This document shows, in pieces, positions 9,687 to 20,099 of a DNA stretch of 64,000 nucleotides. The first letter of the stretch is position 1. Each line of letters starts with the position of its first letter. The notes beneath the pieces were generated by a model. That model saw only the letters and a program-made list of their open reading frames with translations. It did not search any database and was not told where the DNA came from. A program made the translations under genes and the position numbers. The stretch comes from Polynucleobacter necessarius (lineage in GTDB: Bacteria > Pseudomonadota > Gammaproteobacteria > Burkholderiales > Burkholderiaceae). The DNA lies in the NCBI RefSeq assembly GCF_900096755.1, contig NZ_LT615227.1:1393822-1457821 (forward strand). Reading direction: 5' to 3'.

Positions 9687-10733
9687 ATGGTTTCTCTCGA
9701 CCACATTGTCGAGGATGCTAAACGTGATTTCCTCGGAGCTGCCGATGCGGCAGCTCTAGAGGACGCGAAAGCCAAGTATCTCGGTAAGTCAGGTGTTCTC
9801 ACTGAGCGTTTAAAAGCGCTTGGTGGAATGTCGCCTGAGGAGCGCAAGAGTGCTGGCGCCCAAATTAATCAAATCAAAACCCAAGTAGAAGCTGCATTAC
9901 AAGAGCGTCGCCAATCATTGGCTGATGCTGTATTGATGCAACGTCTTGCAGCGGAGTCTATTGACGTTTCCTTGCCTGGCCGTGGTCAAGCGGTAGGTAG
10001 CTTGCATCCTGTGATGCGCACCTGGGAGCGTGTTGAAGAGATCTTCCGCTCCATTGGTTTTGATGTAGCAGATGGCCCTGAAATTGAAACCGATTGGTTT
10101 AATTTCACCGCCTTAAATAGCCCCGAGAATCATCCTGCACGCTCAATGCAGGATACGTTTTATATTGATGGCAAAGATTCTAACGAGAAGCCTTTGTTAT
10201 TGCGCACGCATACTAGTCCTATTCAGGTTCGTTATGCGAGCGAGCATGTTAAGAAATACGCTCACGCTGATGTCATGCCGCCAATCAAAGTGATTGCGCC
10301 AGGTAGAACCTATCGTGTTGATAGCGACGCAACGCATTCACCGATGTTCCATCAGGTTGAGGGTTTATGGATTGCCGAGAGCGTTTCATTTGCAGACCTC
10401 AAGGGTGTCTATACCGATTTTTTAAGAACCTTCTTTGAAACGAATGAGTTACAAGTTCGTTTCCGTCCATCGTATTTCCCATTCACAGAGCCTTCTGCAG
10501 AAATTGATATGGCCTTTGGTAGCGGCAAGCTTGCCGGCCGTTGGTTAGAAATCTCTGGAGCGGGGCAGGTTCATCCAAACGTTCTTCGCAATATGGGTAT
10601 CGACCCAGAGCGCTATACCGGATTTGCCTTTGGATCTGGTTTAGAGCGTTTAACCATGTTACGTTACGGCGTAGATGATTTACGCCTATTCTTTGAAAAC
10701 GATTTACGTTTCTTAGCGCAGTTTCCTGCATAA
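9687..10733 (+). CDS. pheS: Phenylalanyl-tRNA synthetase alpha chain
   Basis: 348 residues. An N-terminal coiled coil is followed by the class II catalytic core: motif 2 region [18 protein letters not shown] and motif 3 [14 protein letters not shown]. It forms an alpha2-beta2 enzyme with PheT, encoded 33 bases downstream. The start has only a weak purine-rich site, consistent with translation coupled to rplT. Confidence 0.96.
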   Translation: MVSLDHIVEDAKRDFLGAADAAALEDAKAKYLGKSGVLTERLKALGGMSPEERKSAGAQINQIKTQVEAALQERRQSLADAVLMQRLAAESIDVSLPGRGQAVGSLHPVMRTWERVEEIFRSIGFDVADGPEIETDWFNFTALNSPENHPARSMQDTFYIDGKDSNEKPLLLRTHTSPIQVRYASEHVKKYAHADVMPPIKVIAPGRTYRVDSDATHSPMFHQVEGLWIAESVSFADLKGVYTDFLRTFFETNELQVRFRPSYFPFTEPSAEIDMAFGSGKLAGRWLEISGAGQVHPNVLRNMGIDPERYTGFAFGSGLERLTMLRYGVDDLRLFFENDLRFLAQFPA

Positions 10734-10766
10734 CAAATTATTTATTAAGAAATATTAGATCGCGCT

Positions 10767-13226
10767 ATGCAATTTTCTGAATCTTGGCTCCGTCAGTATG
10801 TAAACCCATCGCTCGATAGCGATGCGCTTGGTCATGCAATGACAATGGCTGGCTTAGAAGTTGAAAAGCAGCATTCGGTTGCACCTGCATTTACCAAGAT
10901 TGTGATTGCGCAGATTCTATCTGCAGAGCAACATCCTGATGCAGACCGTTTGCGTGTTTGTAAAGTAGACGCCGGTACAGGACAAGAATTGCAAATCGTA
11001 TGCGGTGCTCCAAATGCGCGTGCCGGCATTAAGATTCCTTGTGCCATGGTTGGTGCTGAATTACCTCCTGCTGAAGCGGGTGGCAAGCCTTTCATGATTA
11101 AGGTTGGCAAGCTGCGTGGCGTCGAGAGCCAAGGCATGCTCTGCTCTGGTCGTGAACTCGGCCTGGGCGATGATCACGAGGGCATTCTAGAGTTGTCTGC
11201 TGATGCGCCTGTCGGAAAAGACATCCGTGAATATCTTGATTTAGATGACCAGATATTTGTCATCAAGCTAACCCCCAATAAAGCCGATTGCCTCTCATTA
11301 ATGGGTATGGCTAGAGAAGTTTCTGCGATTACTGGTGCTGCACTGTGTGCGCCTAAGTGGACTCCTCCAGCAGTATCAATTGAAGATAAGCGTAAAGTTA
11401 CTGTAGAAAACAAAGAGCTTTGTGGGCGTTTTGCGGGTCGTGTGATTCGTGGCGTAAACCCACAGGCTAAAACGCCTGAATGGATCGTGCAACGTTTAGC
11501 GCGTGCAGGCCAAAGAAGTATTTCAGCAATGGTGGATCTTTCTAATTATGTGATGTTAGAAATGGGTCAGCCTACTCACGTATTTGATATTGATAAGTTA
11601 AATGGCGATATCGCTGTTCGCTGGGCTAAAGCAGGTGAAACGCTTGAATTATTAAATGGTCAGACTGTAACCTTGCAGGATCCCGATACAGCTGGCAAGC
11701 TACAAGACGCTGGCGTAGTTGCTGACCAATCAGGTCCAGTTGCACTTGCCGGCATTATGGGTGGCAACCACTGCGCTGTAACTGATGACACCAAGAATGT
11801 TTATGTTGAGGCGGCTTATTGGTTGCCTTCAGCCGTCCAAGGAGGACGTGCACGCCGTTTTAATTTCAGCACTGATGCTGCGCATCGCTTTGAGCGTGGC
11901 GTAGATCCACAAAACACCGTTAACTGCCTGGAATACCTCAGCGCCTTAATTATTGAAGTGTGCGGCGGCCAAGCAGGTCCAGTTGACGATCAAGTTTTAA
12001 ATGTTCCAGAACGCAAGCCCGTCAAAATGCGTTTGGCAAGAGCAGAAAAAGTGATTGGTATTCCACTAACAAAAGAAGTGGTTGGTGATGTATTTAAGCG
12101 CTTGGGTTTTGAATTCAAGCAAGAGGGCGACGCATTTATTGTTACCCCTCCAAGCTATCGCTTTGATATTGAAATCGAAGAAGATTTAATTGAAGAAGTC
12201 GCACGTATGTACGGCTTTGAAAATATCCCAGATCAACCGCCAGTAGCCTCATTAAAAATGAGTGCCAAAGCTGAAGCAAAGCGTGGCGTTCATTTATTGC
12301 GTCAGCGTTTGGCGCTACAAGGCTATCAAGAGGCAGTGAACTTTGGTTTCACGGATATCGAAAGTGAAAAGCGTTTAGCAGGAGCTACTGAAAAAGACAT
12401 TAGTGCGGTGCTAAACCCAATCGCTAGTCAATATGGCGTAATGCGTAGCAATCTTTGGGGTGGTTTGTTAAACAACCTCAAGGCCAATTTGAACCGCGGA
12501 GCAGGGCGTGTACGATTGTTTGAGACTGGGCGCGTATTTAAGCGTGATGTTAATGTCCAGGAAGAGGCTGGCAAAGTAGCAGGCTTTTCTCAACCGCAAA
12601 AGATTGGCGGTTTGGCTTATGGATCATTTGTGCCTGAGCAATGGGCTAGCGCCACAAGAGCGGTAGATTTCTTTGATGTGAAGGGTGATCTTGAGCGTGT
12701 ATTGGATCCTCTGCATTTTGTGACTGAAGCTGCTCAGCATCCAGCGCTGCATCCAGGCCGTTCAGCACAGGTTTTCTTGAAAGCCGGCAAAAACAATATT
12801 TCTATTGGCTGGATTGGTGAATTGCATCCTGGCCTGCAGCAAGCCTATGAGTTGCCACAAGCACCAGTGTTATTTGAGTTAGATTTAGAGCCAATTCGTG
12901 AACTTGGATTGCCCGTGCCAGAGGAATTAAGTAAATTCCCCGCGGTGCAACGTGATTTGGCAGTAGTTGTAAAGCAAAGCGTTTCTGCGCAGTTATTATT
13001 AGATGCAATGGCAGCTAGCAAACAAAACTTTGTGCGTGCAATTGAGCTTTTTGATGAATTCAAGCCAAAATCAGGCTCGGCCAGTATGGCGGATGACGAG
13101 AAGAGCTTGGCTTTCCGAGTGACCCTCTTAAATCCACAAGAAACGTTACAAGATCCCCAAATTGATGCAGTAATGGCTGCTTTATTGGGCGCCGTTGAGA
13201 AAAAGTGCGCAGCTCGTCTGCGCTAG
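10767..13226 (+). CDS. pheT: Phenylalanyl-tRNA synthetase beta chain
   Basis: 819 residues, full length. An N-terminal EMAP-like tRNA-binding domain (about 39-150, with [18 protein letters not shown]) is followed by B3/B4 editing and B5 domains. The ferredoxin-fold anticodon-binding domain lies at the C-terminus ([13 protein letters not shown]). The beta chain edits Tyr-tRNA-Phe. No lesion. Confidence 0.96.
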   Translation: MQFSESWLRQYVNPSLDSDALGHAMTMAGLEVEKQHSVAPAFTKIVIAQILSAEQHPDADRLRVCKVDAGTGQELQIVCGAPNARAGIKIPCAMVGAELPPAEAGGKPFMIKVGKLRGVESQGMLCSGRELGLGDDHEGILELSADAPVGKDIREYLDLDDQIFVIKLTPNKADCLSLMGMAREVSAITGAALCAPKWTPPAVSIEDKRKVTVENKELCGRFAGRVIRGVNPQAKTPEWIVQRLARAGQRSISAMVDLSNYVMLEMGQPTHVFDIDKLNGDIAVRWAKAGETLELLNGQTVTLQDPDTAGKLQDAGVVADQSGPVALAGIMGGNHCAVTDDTKNVYVEAAYWLPSAVQGGRARRFNFSTDAAHRFERGVDPQNTVNCLEYLSALIIEVCGGQAGPVDDQVLNVPERKPVKMRLARAEKVIGIPLTKEVVGDVFKRLGFEFKQEGDAFIVTPPSYRFDIEIEEDLIEEVARMYGFENIPDQPPVASLKMSAKAEAKRGVHLLRQRLALQGYQEAVNFGFTDIESEKRLAGATEKDISAVLNPIASQYGVMRSNLWGGLLNNLKANLNRGAGRVRLFETGRVFKRDVNVQEEAGKVAGFSQPQKIGGLAYGSFVPEQWASATRAVDFFDVKGDLERVLDPLHFVTEAAQHPALHPGRSAQVFLKAGKNNISIGWIGELHPGLQQAYELPQAPVLFELDLEPIRELGLPVPEELSKFPAVQRDLAVVVKQSVSAQLLLDAMAASKQNFVRAIELFDEFKPKSGSASMADDEKSLAFRVTLLNPQETLQDPQIDAVMAALLGAVEKKCAARLR

Positions 13227-13275
13227 GTTTAGTATTACTTATAAATCAAATAAATGGTTACCAAAGAGACTTGCA

Positions 13276-13599
13276 ATGACTGAATTGACCTCAAACGATA
13301 CCGTTACCAAAAATGAGCTTTCTGAAGCACTTTTTGACCAGGTTGGTTTAAATAAGCGTGAAGCAAAAGATATGATCGATGCGTTTTTTGATCACATTGG
13401 CCAGTCACTTGAAACCGGTGTTGAGGTCAAGATCTCAGGCTTTGGTAATTTTCAGTTGCGCAATAAATCGGCTCGCCCTGGCCGCAATCCAAAAACAGGT
13501 CAGATGATTCCGATTGCTGCAAGACGTGTAGTTACTTTTCATGCAAGTCAAAAGCTTAAAGATGTAGTGGAGTCACATGCTCGAGAAAACCGAGTTTGA
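13276..13599 (+). CDS. ihfA: Integration host factor alpha subunit
   Basis: 107 residues. HU/IHF fold with [25 protein letters not shown], including the DNA-intercalating proline arm. With IHF-beta it bends DNA at promoters, origins and recombination sites. The ATG at 13276 fits the family. The end overlaps the next gene by 23 bases, so translation is probably coupled. Confidence 0.95.
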   Translation: MTELTSNDTVTKNELSEALFDQVGLNKREAKDMIDAFFDHIGQSLETGVEVKISGFGNFQLRNKSARPGRNPKTGQMIPIAARRVVTFHASQKLKDVVESHARENRV

Positions 13600-13927
13600 T
13601 GCAAGCTCGGCACTACCGAGCTCTCAACTTCCCCCTATACCTGCTAAACGCTACTTCACTATTGGTGAGGTAGCTGATCTTTGTGGCGTGCGTTCGCATG
13701 TATTGCGCTACTGGGAGCAAGAGTTTTCCCAGTTAAGTCCGCAAAAACGCCGTGGCAATCGTCGCTACTATCAACATCATGAAGTGGTGTTGATTCGCAA
13801 AATTCGAGCGCTCTTATATGAAGAGGGCTTCACCATCAGCGGTGCACGTAACCGTCTTGATGAGGTGCGCGGAGAGCTCCGCCTACGCGATGAATTGCTA
13901 GCAGTTCTGCAAATTCTCACTAAATAG
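13577..13927 (+). CDS. MerR-family transcriptional regulator
   Basis: 116 residues. A MerR-type winged helix-turn-helix begins at about residue 25 ([25 protein letters not shown]). The wing carries [19 protein letters not shown], followed by a short dimerisation helix. No cysteine-rich effector domain is seen, so the ligand is unknown. It overlaps ihfA by 23 bases, an arrangement also known in Burkholderia relatives (from memory), and is followed by tRNA-Pro. Confidence 0.88.
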   Translation: MLEKTEFDASSALPSSQLPPIPAKRYFTIGEVADLCGVRSHVLRYWEQEFSQLSPQKRRGNRRYYQHHEVVLIRKIRALLYEEGFTISGARNRLDEVRGELRLRDELLAVLQILTK

Positions 13928-13952
13928 TTACTGATACAATTTTGTCTTTCGT

Positions 13953-14029
<77 letters not shown>

Positions 14030-14068
14030 TTTCTCTCTCGTGTCTTGTTTAGTGGTTTAATTTATTCC

Positions 14069-14492
14069 ATGACAAACACAACCAATCCCACAAATCCTGA
14101 TCGTGAACCAACTAGTTTCTTTGGTCTCAATATTCCTTTTCTTGATCACTTGGGTGTGGTCCCAGAGATGGCGGAAGGGGGCAAGTCCCGCATCAGTTTG
14201 GACTTAAAGCCCGAGTTCACCAATAGTTTTCAGGGTGGCCCATGGCGGCCTGATTATGACCTTGCTGGATTTTGCAATGGCTGCAGCTGCTCGTAGCTCG
14301 TTTAACCATCCTTTGGGAGTCATCACTATTGATATGACCACCAGATTTTTGCGTACTAGCGTTGGAAAAATCGTCGTAGAAGGCAGGGTGCTGAAGGCTG
14401 GCAAGTCTATTAATTACTGCGAAGCCGTTGTTTTAAGTGAGTCCGGCGAGATGACCGCTAAATCCAGCGGCACATTTATGTTGAGAAAGTAA
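14069..14492 (+). pseudogene. PaaI-like hotdog thioesterase, frameshifted
   Basis: The first frame gives an N-terminus with FFGLNIPFLDHLGV; the second resumes at AHGGLIMTLLDFAMAAAARSS and runs to the end with a normal hotdog fold (about 140 residues overall). The shift is in CAGGGTGGCC at 14233-14235: GGG in place of GG would restore FQVAHGG. The His-Gly-Gly of the hotdog active site falls exactly at the shift. Acyl-CoA thioester hydrolysis is the family role. Confidence 0.8.
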
Positions 14493-14502
14493 TAAGTGTG
14501 AT

Positions 14503-14526
14503 TATTGATAATAATTATTATCAATA
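14503..14526. repeat. 24-bp perfect palindrome, Fur-box-like
   Basis: Perfect inverted sequence centred between 14514 and 14515, containing TGATAAT and ATTATCA half-sites four bases apart. The half-sites equal those of the Fur consensus TGATAATnATTATCA, but the spacing is four rather than one. It lies 146 bases before the H-NS-like gene and just after the broken thioesterase. Operator or cruciform function is inference. Confidence 0.55.
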
Positions 14527-14620
14527 TTAATTCGGCTCAATTGATTTATCCTCAACAAATAAGGGTCATTATTCTTATTAATAGATATTGATGAATAATC
14601 CGATTTATATAATGTGAGTT

Positions 14621-14641
14621 AATAGTTTTAATAAAACTATT
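14621..14641 (+). promoter_or_regulatory. AT-only hairpin in the hns-like leader
   Basis: Nine-base stem AATAGTTTT/AAAACTATT with a three-base loop, 30 bases before the H-NS-like start codon. Weak as RNA but perfect. It could be a protein-binding dyad in a curved, AT-rich promoter. Confidence 0.4.
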
Positions 14642-14671
14642 CCACATAACCTATTATTCGGAGAAAAATAC

Positions 14672-14953
14672 ATGCCTTCTTATAAAGAGCTATTAGCCCA
14701 ACGTGAGCAGCTGGACAAACAGATTAAAGAGGCGATAGCGCTTGAAAAGGCTGATGGCATTGCTAAGGCAAAGCTCATTATTGAGCAATACGGCTTGTCA
14801 GCCTCAGACTTATTTAGTCGCAAGGCAGGCAAGAGCGTTGGTGGCAAAGTAGCGCCAAAGTACCGCAATTCATCCACAGGCGAGACATGGACGGGTCGCG
14901 GCAAGGCTCCTAAGTGGATTGATGGCAAGGATCGCAGTGCTTATCTGATCTAA
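14672..14953 (+). CDS. H-NS-family nucleoid protein
   Basis: 93 residues. An N-terminal coiled coil for oligomerisation (LLAQREQLDKQIKEAIALEK) and a C-terminal DNA-binding domain with the hook motif STGETWTGRGKAPKWI. The family binds AT-rich DNA and silences transcription. GGAG precedes the ATG. The upstream 180 bases are extremely AT-rich with two dyads, compatible with autoregulation. A terminator follows. Confidence 0.92.
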   Translation: MPSYKELLAQREQLDKQIKEAIALEKADGIAKAKLIIEQYGLSASDLFSRKAGKSVGGKVAPKYRNSSTGETWTGRGKAPKWIDGKDRSAYLI

Positions 14954-14987
14954 TTTATCTAAGTCCTTGAATTAAATAAGGATATTT

Positions 14988-15014
14988 AAAAGGCCGCTAT
15001 CAGCGGCCTTTTTT
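14988..15014 (+). terminator. Terminator after the hns-like gene
   Basis: Stem AGGCCGCT/AGCGGCCT with a three-base loop and a run of T. The A-rich left flank lets it also serve the convergent gene on the minus strand. Confidence 0.8.
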
Positions 15015-15034
15015 CTTTTCAGCATTTTCTAGCT

Positions 15035-15744
15035 TTAAATACACTTCCTGGCTAATGCCTCTAAGAAGAGCGCTTCTAGCAATTCATGACGATTGCCATC
15101 CGCCCAAACCCCATTTGATTCAGCTGTGGTGGCTGGATAAACAATGATGAGGGGGTTTAGCTCAATAAGGCCATTCTCAAGCTCTTCTTTTATGCACTCT
15201 GTTAAAAAAAAGGGGGGGCGGCTGCCATGATTCTCGTCTGCCAGGGCAACAACCCCTGGGTGAAGCTTGATAAAACCTTCATCTACTAGAATAGGAATCC
15301 TCTGCGTGTCCTTGTTGTTACTCAAATAATGGATTAAATGGACTTGCTCAACTGGGGGTATCAAGGCATCCAAAAAGATAAGGTTGGGAGCCAATGAAAC
15401 CGCCTTCATCAGACCCTCTAGACTGTCCACAGCAACCTCCATATCCACTTTTAGCTGCCAATCGGCAATGGATTCTAGTAATTCTTGGCCATTTTCACTG
15501 CGCCTAAATATCCCCACTGCAATACAGTTTTGAGTAGTTTTCTGGCGCATTGCGCGTTTTCTTCTTTGTAGCTGTTGATCTGGCGAGCTGGCCAATATCC
15601 GCCTGTGGCCGCCTCGAGTCTTCCAGGCAATTAATTCACCTAACTCCACCATTTTCTGGACGGTTCGGTTCCAAGCGAGACCTGCAATACCTTGGCGCTC
15701 TGTCTGGTGCTGAGATATTCCATTTCTGGGGTAATTGATTTCAT
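15035..15744 (-). pseudogene. Excisionase-type HTH plus receiver-like regulator, frameshifted
   Basis: From ATG 15744 the first frame reads MKSITPEMEYLSTRQSAKVL, the start of an excisionase/MerR-like helix-turn-helix. It then stops early. The second frame continues QKMVELGELIAWKTRGGHRRI, the rest of that fold, then a domain resembling a degenerate response-regulator receiver (LIFLDALIPPVEQV). The shift is a perfect 5-bp tandem duplication (GAACC on this strand) at 15662-15671; removing one copy gives VSLGTVQKMVE. The tract A8G7 at 15204-15218 codes PPFFL. Function unknown; probably a DNA-binding regulator. Confidence 0.75.
15662..15671. repeat. 5-bp tandem duplication (GGTTC twice)
   Basis: Two perfect adjacent copies inside the HTH coding region. 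Deleting one restores a normal HTH reading frame, so it is probably the inactivating mutation. Confidence 0.75.
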
Positions 15745-16049
15745 ATTTCCCTTAACCTTAATTTCATTAATTCAATTGAAGATTTAGAGAATAAAAATCA
15801 AATCACGGCAAATCTGTCGGTAATCCTTGAAAGCGGGGTAGGAAAATTCTTATTCAATTGCGTTTCTAGGGAAATACCCCCAAAACCCTTTAAATCAGGG
15901 AAAGCCCTTTATCTGTCAATGGTCAATCGTGTTAAATTACTGTCGTAGTACCAGTATTTGCACAGAGCAATTCGTGAGACGGTACAGCCGTTAAGCGGAT
16001 GGTTATACCCACAGTTTTTATTCGGGAAACCCGATGAAAGGTGAGCATC
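15745..16049 (+). other. sucA upstream region without a gene
   Basis: About 305 bases. No open gene is convincing on either strand. It should hold the sucA operon promoter; candidate boxes (TTATCT, 17-base spacer, TTAAAT near 15909-15937) are weak. A small hairpin TCGGG/CCCGA (16022-16034) lies just before the AAAGG ribosome site of sucA. Confidence 0.45.
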
Positions 16050-18905
16050 ATGATGCAGGATCAAAGAGATAACTCCTATCTCTTCGGCGGAAACGCCCCC
16101 TACGTAGAGGAACTCTACGAATCCTACTTGCACGATCCAGCTTCCGTAGCTGATCATTGGCGAGATTATTTCGATAACGTGAAACAGGTTCCAGCGGTTG
16201 ACGGTTCATCTCGAACTGATATTGCTCACGGACCGATTGTTGCTTCATTTGCTGAGCGCGCTAAGCAAGGTCCTATCAGAACGATTTCTGATTCGGCTGA
16301 CTCAGAGATGGGCCGCAAACGCGTTGCTGTTCAGCAGTTAATTGCCGCGTATCGTAACGTTGGCAATCGCTGGGCAAACTTAGATCCATTAAAGCGGACA
16401 GAGCGCCAGGACATTCCTGAATTAGATCCCGCTTTCTATGGCTTTACAGATGGCGATATGGATATCGTCTTCAATACAAGTAATACATTCTTCGGCAAAA
16501 ACGAAATGTCTTTGCGCGATTTGCTTCAAGCATTGCGCGAAACCTACTGCGGCACGATTGGTGTCGAGTTCATGTTTATTGCCGACCAGAAGATTAAGAA
16601 GTGGTGGCAAGAGAAGTTAGAGTCCATTCGCTCAACCCCACAATTTAATGTGGATGAGAAGCGTCAAATCTTGGACCGCGTTACCGCTGCTGAAGGTCTA
16701 GAGCGTTACCTCCAGGCTAAATATGTTGGTCAAAAGCGTTTCTCTCTCGAGGGTGGTGAAAGCTTCATCGCCTGTATGGACGAGCTGATTCGTGACTCTG
16801 GCAACAAAGGTATTCAAGAGATCGTTATTGGTATGGCCCACCGTGGTCGTCTCAATGTATTAGTAAACACTTTGGGCAAGATGCCTAAAGACTTGTTTGC
16901 TGAGTTTGAGCATAAGGGTCCGGAAACATTGCCAGCCGGTGACGTTAAATATCACCAAGGTTTCTCAAGCGATATTTCTACTCCTGGCGGCCCTGTTCAC
17001 TTGTCATTGGCATTTAACCCATCCCATTTAGAAATCGTGAACCCAGTAGTTGAAGGTTCTGCACGCGCTCGTATGGAGCGTCGTGGCGATATGTTGGGTG
17101 AGCAGGTCATGCCAGTTTTGGTTCACGGTGATGCTGCGATTGCAGGTCAGGGCGTGATGCAAGAAACATTGGCAATGTCTGAAGTTCGTGGCTATTCCAC
17201 GGGCGGCACAATGCACATTGTGATTAATAACCAAATTGGTTTCACAACATCTGATCCACGCGATTTACGTTCAAGCTTGTATTGCACGGACACCATGAAG
17301 ATTGTGGATGCTCCGGTATTGCATGTGAACGGCGATGATCCAGAAGCTGTTGTATTGGCAACGAAGTTGGCTGTTGAGTTCCGCATGAAGTTCCATAAGG
17401 ACGTTGCGGTTGACATCATCTGCTTCCGTAAATTGGGCCACAACGAGCAAGATACACCTGCAATGACTCAGCCGTTGATGTACAAGATCATTGCTGCGCA
17501 TCCTGGCACACGTAAGCTCTACGCAGACAAGTTAGAGACTCAAGGTGTATTGCCAGCTGGTACTGGCGACTTAATGGTTAAAGAGTACCGTGCTGCGATG
17601 GATGAAGGTAAGCAAACCTCTGATCCAGTATTGAGCAACTTTAAAGGTAAGTTTGCAGTAGATTGGTCACCATTCTTGAATAAGAAGTGGACCGATGAAG
17701 CGGATACAGCGATTCCATTAACTGAGTGGAAGCGTTTGGCTAAAAAGATCTCAACCATTCCTGAAGGCTTCAAAGCCCATCCATTAGTTGCCAAGGTCTA
17801 CAACGACCGTGCTGCTATGGGTCGCGGTGAGGCCAATGTTGACTGGGGTATGGGTGAGCACATGGCTTTCGCATCCTTAGTTGCAAGTGGCTACCCAGTA
17901 CGCTTATCTGGTGAAGATAGCGGACGCGGTACCTTTACTCACCGTCACGCGGTATTGCATGAGCAAAATCGTGAGAAGTGGGACACCGGTACTTACATTG
18001 CGCTTCAGCACGTTACTAAGGATCAAGCACCGTTTGTGGTGATTGACTCGATTCTTTCTGAAGAGGCTGTACTTGGTTTTGAATACGGCTATGCCGCAGC
18101 TGAACCAAACACCTTAACCATTTGGGAAGCCCAGTTTGGCGACTTCGCAAACGGTGCGCAAGTGGTTATTGACCAGTTCATCGCTTCCGGTGAAGTGAAG
18201 TGGGGTCGTGCAAACGGCTTGGTCATGATGTTGCCGCACGGTTACGAAGGTCAAGGTCCAGAGCATTCTTCCGCACGTCTTGAGCGCTTTATGCAGTTGT
18301 GTGCTAATACCAATATGCAGGTGATTCAGCCAACTACAGCAGCGCAAATCTTCCACGTGTTGCGTCGTCAAATGATTCGTCAGTTCCGCAAGCCGCTGAT
18401 CTTGATGACACCAAAATCATTGCTGCGTAATAAAGAAGCTGCATCACCGTTATCTGAATTTACAAAAGGTGGTTTCCAAACTGTAATCGGTGAGCGCGAT
18501 GATTCTATCGATGCTAAACAGGTCACCCGTTTGGTCATGTGTTCTGGCAAGGTCTATTACGACTTGGTTAAACAGCGTGCCGAGAAGAAGATTGGCGATG
18601 TAGCCATCATTCGCTTGGAGCAGCTCTATCCATTCCCGCATAAAGCATTGACTGCTGAGATGAAGAAGTATCATAAGTTGGAAGACGTGGTGTGGTGTCA
18701 GGATGAGCCACAAAACCAGGGTGCTTGGTTCTTTGTACAGCACAACATCTTGGAAAACATGTCTGATGGCATGAAGTTGGGTTATGCGGGCCGTCCTGCA
18801 TCAGCTTCACCAGCTTGTGGTTATGCACATCTCCATCAAGAGCAGCAGAAGTCTTTATTGAATGCGGCATTTGCCAAATTAAAAGGTTACGTGATCACGA
18901 AATAA
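16050..18905 (+). CDS. sucA: 2-oxoglutarate dehydrogenase E1 component
   Basis: About 951 residues, thiamin-diphosphate-dependent decarboxylase of the 2-oxoglutarate dehydrogenase complex. The N-terminus has the E2-contact helix NAPYVEELYESYL. The family segments VIGMAHRGRLNVL, HQGFSSD and SGEDSGRGTFTHRHAV are present. ATG 16050 sits eight bases after GAAAGG; GTG 16041 overlaps the ribosome site. It forms one operon with sucB and lpdA. Intact, so thiamin diphosphate is still needed although the thi operon in this window is damaged. Confidence 0.97.
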   Translation: MMQDQRDNSYLFGGNAPYVEELYESYLHDPASVADHWRDYFDNVKQVPAVDGSSRTDIAHGPIVASFAERAKQGPIRTISDSADSEMGRKRVAVQQLIAAYRNVGNRWANLDPLKRTERQDIPELDPAFYGFTDGDMDIVFNTSNTFFGKNEMSLRDLLQALRETYCGTIGVEFMFIADQKIKKWWQEKLESIRSTPQFNVDEKRQILDRVTAAEGLERYLQAKYVGQKRFSLEGGESFIACMDELIRDSGNKGIQEIVIGMAHRGRLNVLVNTLGKMPKDLFAEFEHKGPETLPAGDVKYHQGFSSDISTPGGPVHLSLAFNPSHLEIVNPVVEGSARARMERRGDMLGEQVMPVLVHGDAAIAGQGVMQETLAMSEVRGYSTGGTMHIVINNQIGFTTSDPRDLRSSLYCTDTMKIVDAPVLHVNGDDPEAVVLATKLAVEFRMKFHKDVAVDIICFRKLGHNEQDTPAMTQPLMYKIIAAHPGTRKLYADKLETQGVLPAGTGDLMVKEYRAAMDEGKQTSDPVLSNFKGKFAVDWSPFLNKKWTDEADTAIPLTEWKRLAKKISTIPEGFKAHPLVAKVYNDRAAMGRGEANVDWGMGEHMAFASLVASGYPVRLSGEDSGRGTFTHRHAVLHEQNREKWDTGTYIALQHVTKDQAPFVVIDSILSEEAVLGFEYGYAAAEPNTLTIWEAQFGDFANGAQVVIDQFIASGEVKWGRANGLVMMLPHGYEGQGPEHSSARLERFMQLCANTNMQVIQPTTAAQIFHVLRRQMIRQFRKPLILMTPKSLLRNKEAASPLSEFTKGGFQTVIGERDDSIDAKQVTRLVMCSGKVYYDLVKQRAEKKIGDVAIIRLEQLYPFPHKALTAEMKKYHKLEDVVWCQDEPQNQGAWFFVQHNILENMSDGMKLGYAGRPASASPACGYAHLHQEQQKSLLNAAFAKLKGYVITK

Positions 18906-18953
18906 TCGTCTTCATAACTCAACAAACACACATACATATAAACAGGATTAATC

Positions 18954-20087
18954 ATGGCTATTTTCGAAGTTAAAGTTCCACAACTCTCTGAGTCAGTTGC
19001 TGAAGCAACTTTGTTGCAATGGAAAAAGAAAGTTGGTGACGCTGTAGGTCAAGACGAGATCTTGATCGAAATCGAAACAGATAAAGTGGTTCTCGAAGTT
19101 CCAGCGCCATCCGCCGGCGTTCTCACAGAAATCGTTGTTGCTGACGGTGGCACTGTTATTGCCGAGCAATTGATCGCGAAGATCGACAGCACTGCTGTTG
19201 CAGCCGCAGCTCCAGCAAAAGCAGCAGCTCCTTCAGCCGCAAAAATTCTTGCAGAGAAGGGTGTTGACGCTGGACAAGTTGCTGGTTCTGGACGCGATGG
19301 TCGTATCACTAAGGGTGATGCACTAAACGCTTCTGCAGGCGGCGCCAAATCAGCTGCATTGCCAAGTGCACCAATTCCAATGGGCGATCGCCCAGAAGAG
19401 CGCGTACCAATGAGCCGCTTGCGTGCTCGTATTGCTGAGCGTTTGCTTGAGTCTCAAGCAAACAACGCCATCTTGACTACATTCAATGAAGTCAAGATGG
19501 GTCCAGTGATTGCTTTGCGTAACAAATACAAAGACCAGTTTGAGAAGACTCACGGCGTGAAGTTGGGTTTCATGTCTTTCTTCGTTAAAGCAGCTACTCA
19601 CGCTTTGAAGAAATTCCCATTGCTCAATGCTTCTGTTGATGGCAACGACATCGTTTACCACGGTTACTTTGATATCGGTATCGCTGTAAGTTCACCACGT
19701 GGCTTGGTAGTTCCAATTTTGCGTGACGTTGACCAAATGAACTTAGCTGATATCGAGAAGAAGATTGCCGAGTTCGGTACTAAAGCTCGTGAAGGTAAGT
19801 TGTCGATTGAAGAGTTGACTGGCGGCACATTCTCCATCTCTAACGGTGGTGTATTCGGCTCCATGCTTTCTACTCCAATCATCAACCCACCACAATCCGC
19901 TATTTTGGGTATCCACGCCACTAAAGACCGCGCTGTTGTTGAAAACGGCCAAGTCGTTGTTCGCCCAATTAACTACCTCGCCTTGTCATACGATCACCGC
20001 ATCATTGACGGCCGCGAAGCTGTGCTTGGTTTGGTTGCTATGAAGGATGCTTTGGAAGATCCTTCACGTCTTCTCCTTGATTTGTAA
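18954..20087 (+). CDS. sucB: Dihydrolipoyl succinyltransferase (E2)
   Basis: 377 residues, a little shorter than E. coli SucB. One lipoyl domain ([17 protein letters not shown]; lysine is the lipoylated residue), an Ala-Pro-rich linker, an E1/E3-binding domain ([11 protein letters not shown] to GRITKGD), and the acyltransferase core ending with the [11 protein letters not shown] active site. It transfers succinyl to CoA in the 2-oxoglutarate dehydrogenase complex. 48 bases follow sucA. Confidence 0.96.
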   Translation: MAIFEVKVPQLSESVAEATLLQWKKKVGDAVGQDEILIEIETDKVVLEVPAPSAGVLTEIVVADGGTVIAEQLIAKIDSTAVAAAAPAKAAAPSAAKILAEKGVDAGQVAGSGRDGRITKGDALNASAGGAKSAALPSAPIPMGDRPEERVPMSRLRARIAERLLESQANNAILTTFNEVKMGPVIALRNKYKDQFEKTHGVKLGFMSFFVKAATHALKKFPLLNASVDGNDIVYHGYFDIGIAVSSPRGLVVPILRDVDQMNLADIEKKIAEFGTKAREGKLSIEELTGGTFSISNGGVFGSMLSTPIINPPQSAILGIHATKDRAVVENGQVVVRPINYLALSYDHRIIDGREAVLGLVAMKDALEDPSRLLLDL

Positions 20088-20099
20088 GAAGGGAAGATC

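Noticed and set aside
14505..14524. The hns-upstream palindrome as a terminator of the thioesterase gene
   Set aside because: It has almost no GC pairs and no T tail, so it would not make a stable terminator hairpin.
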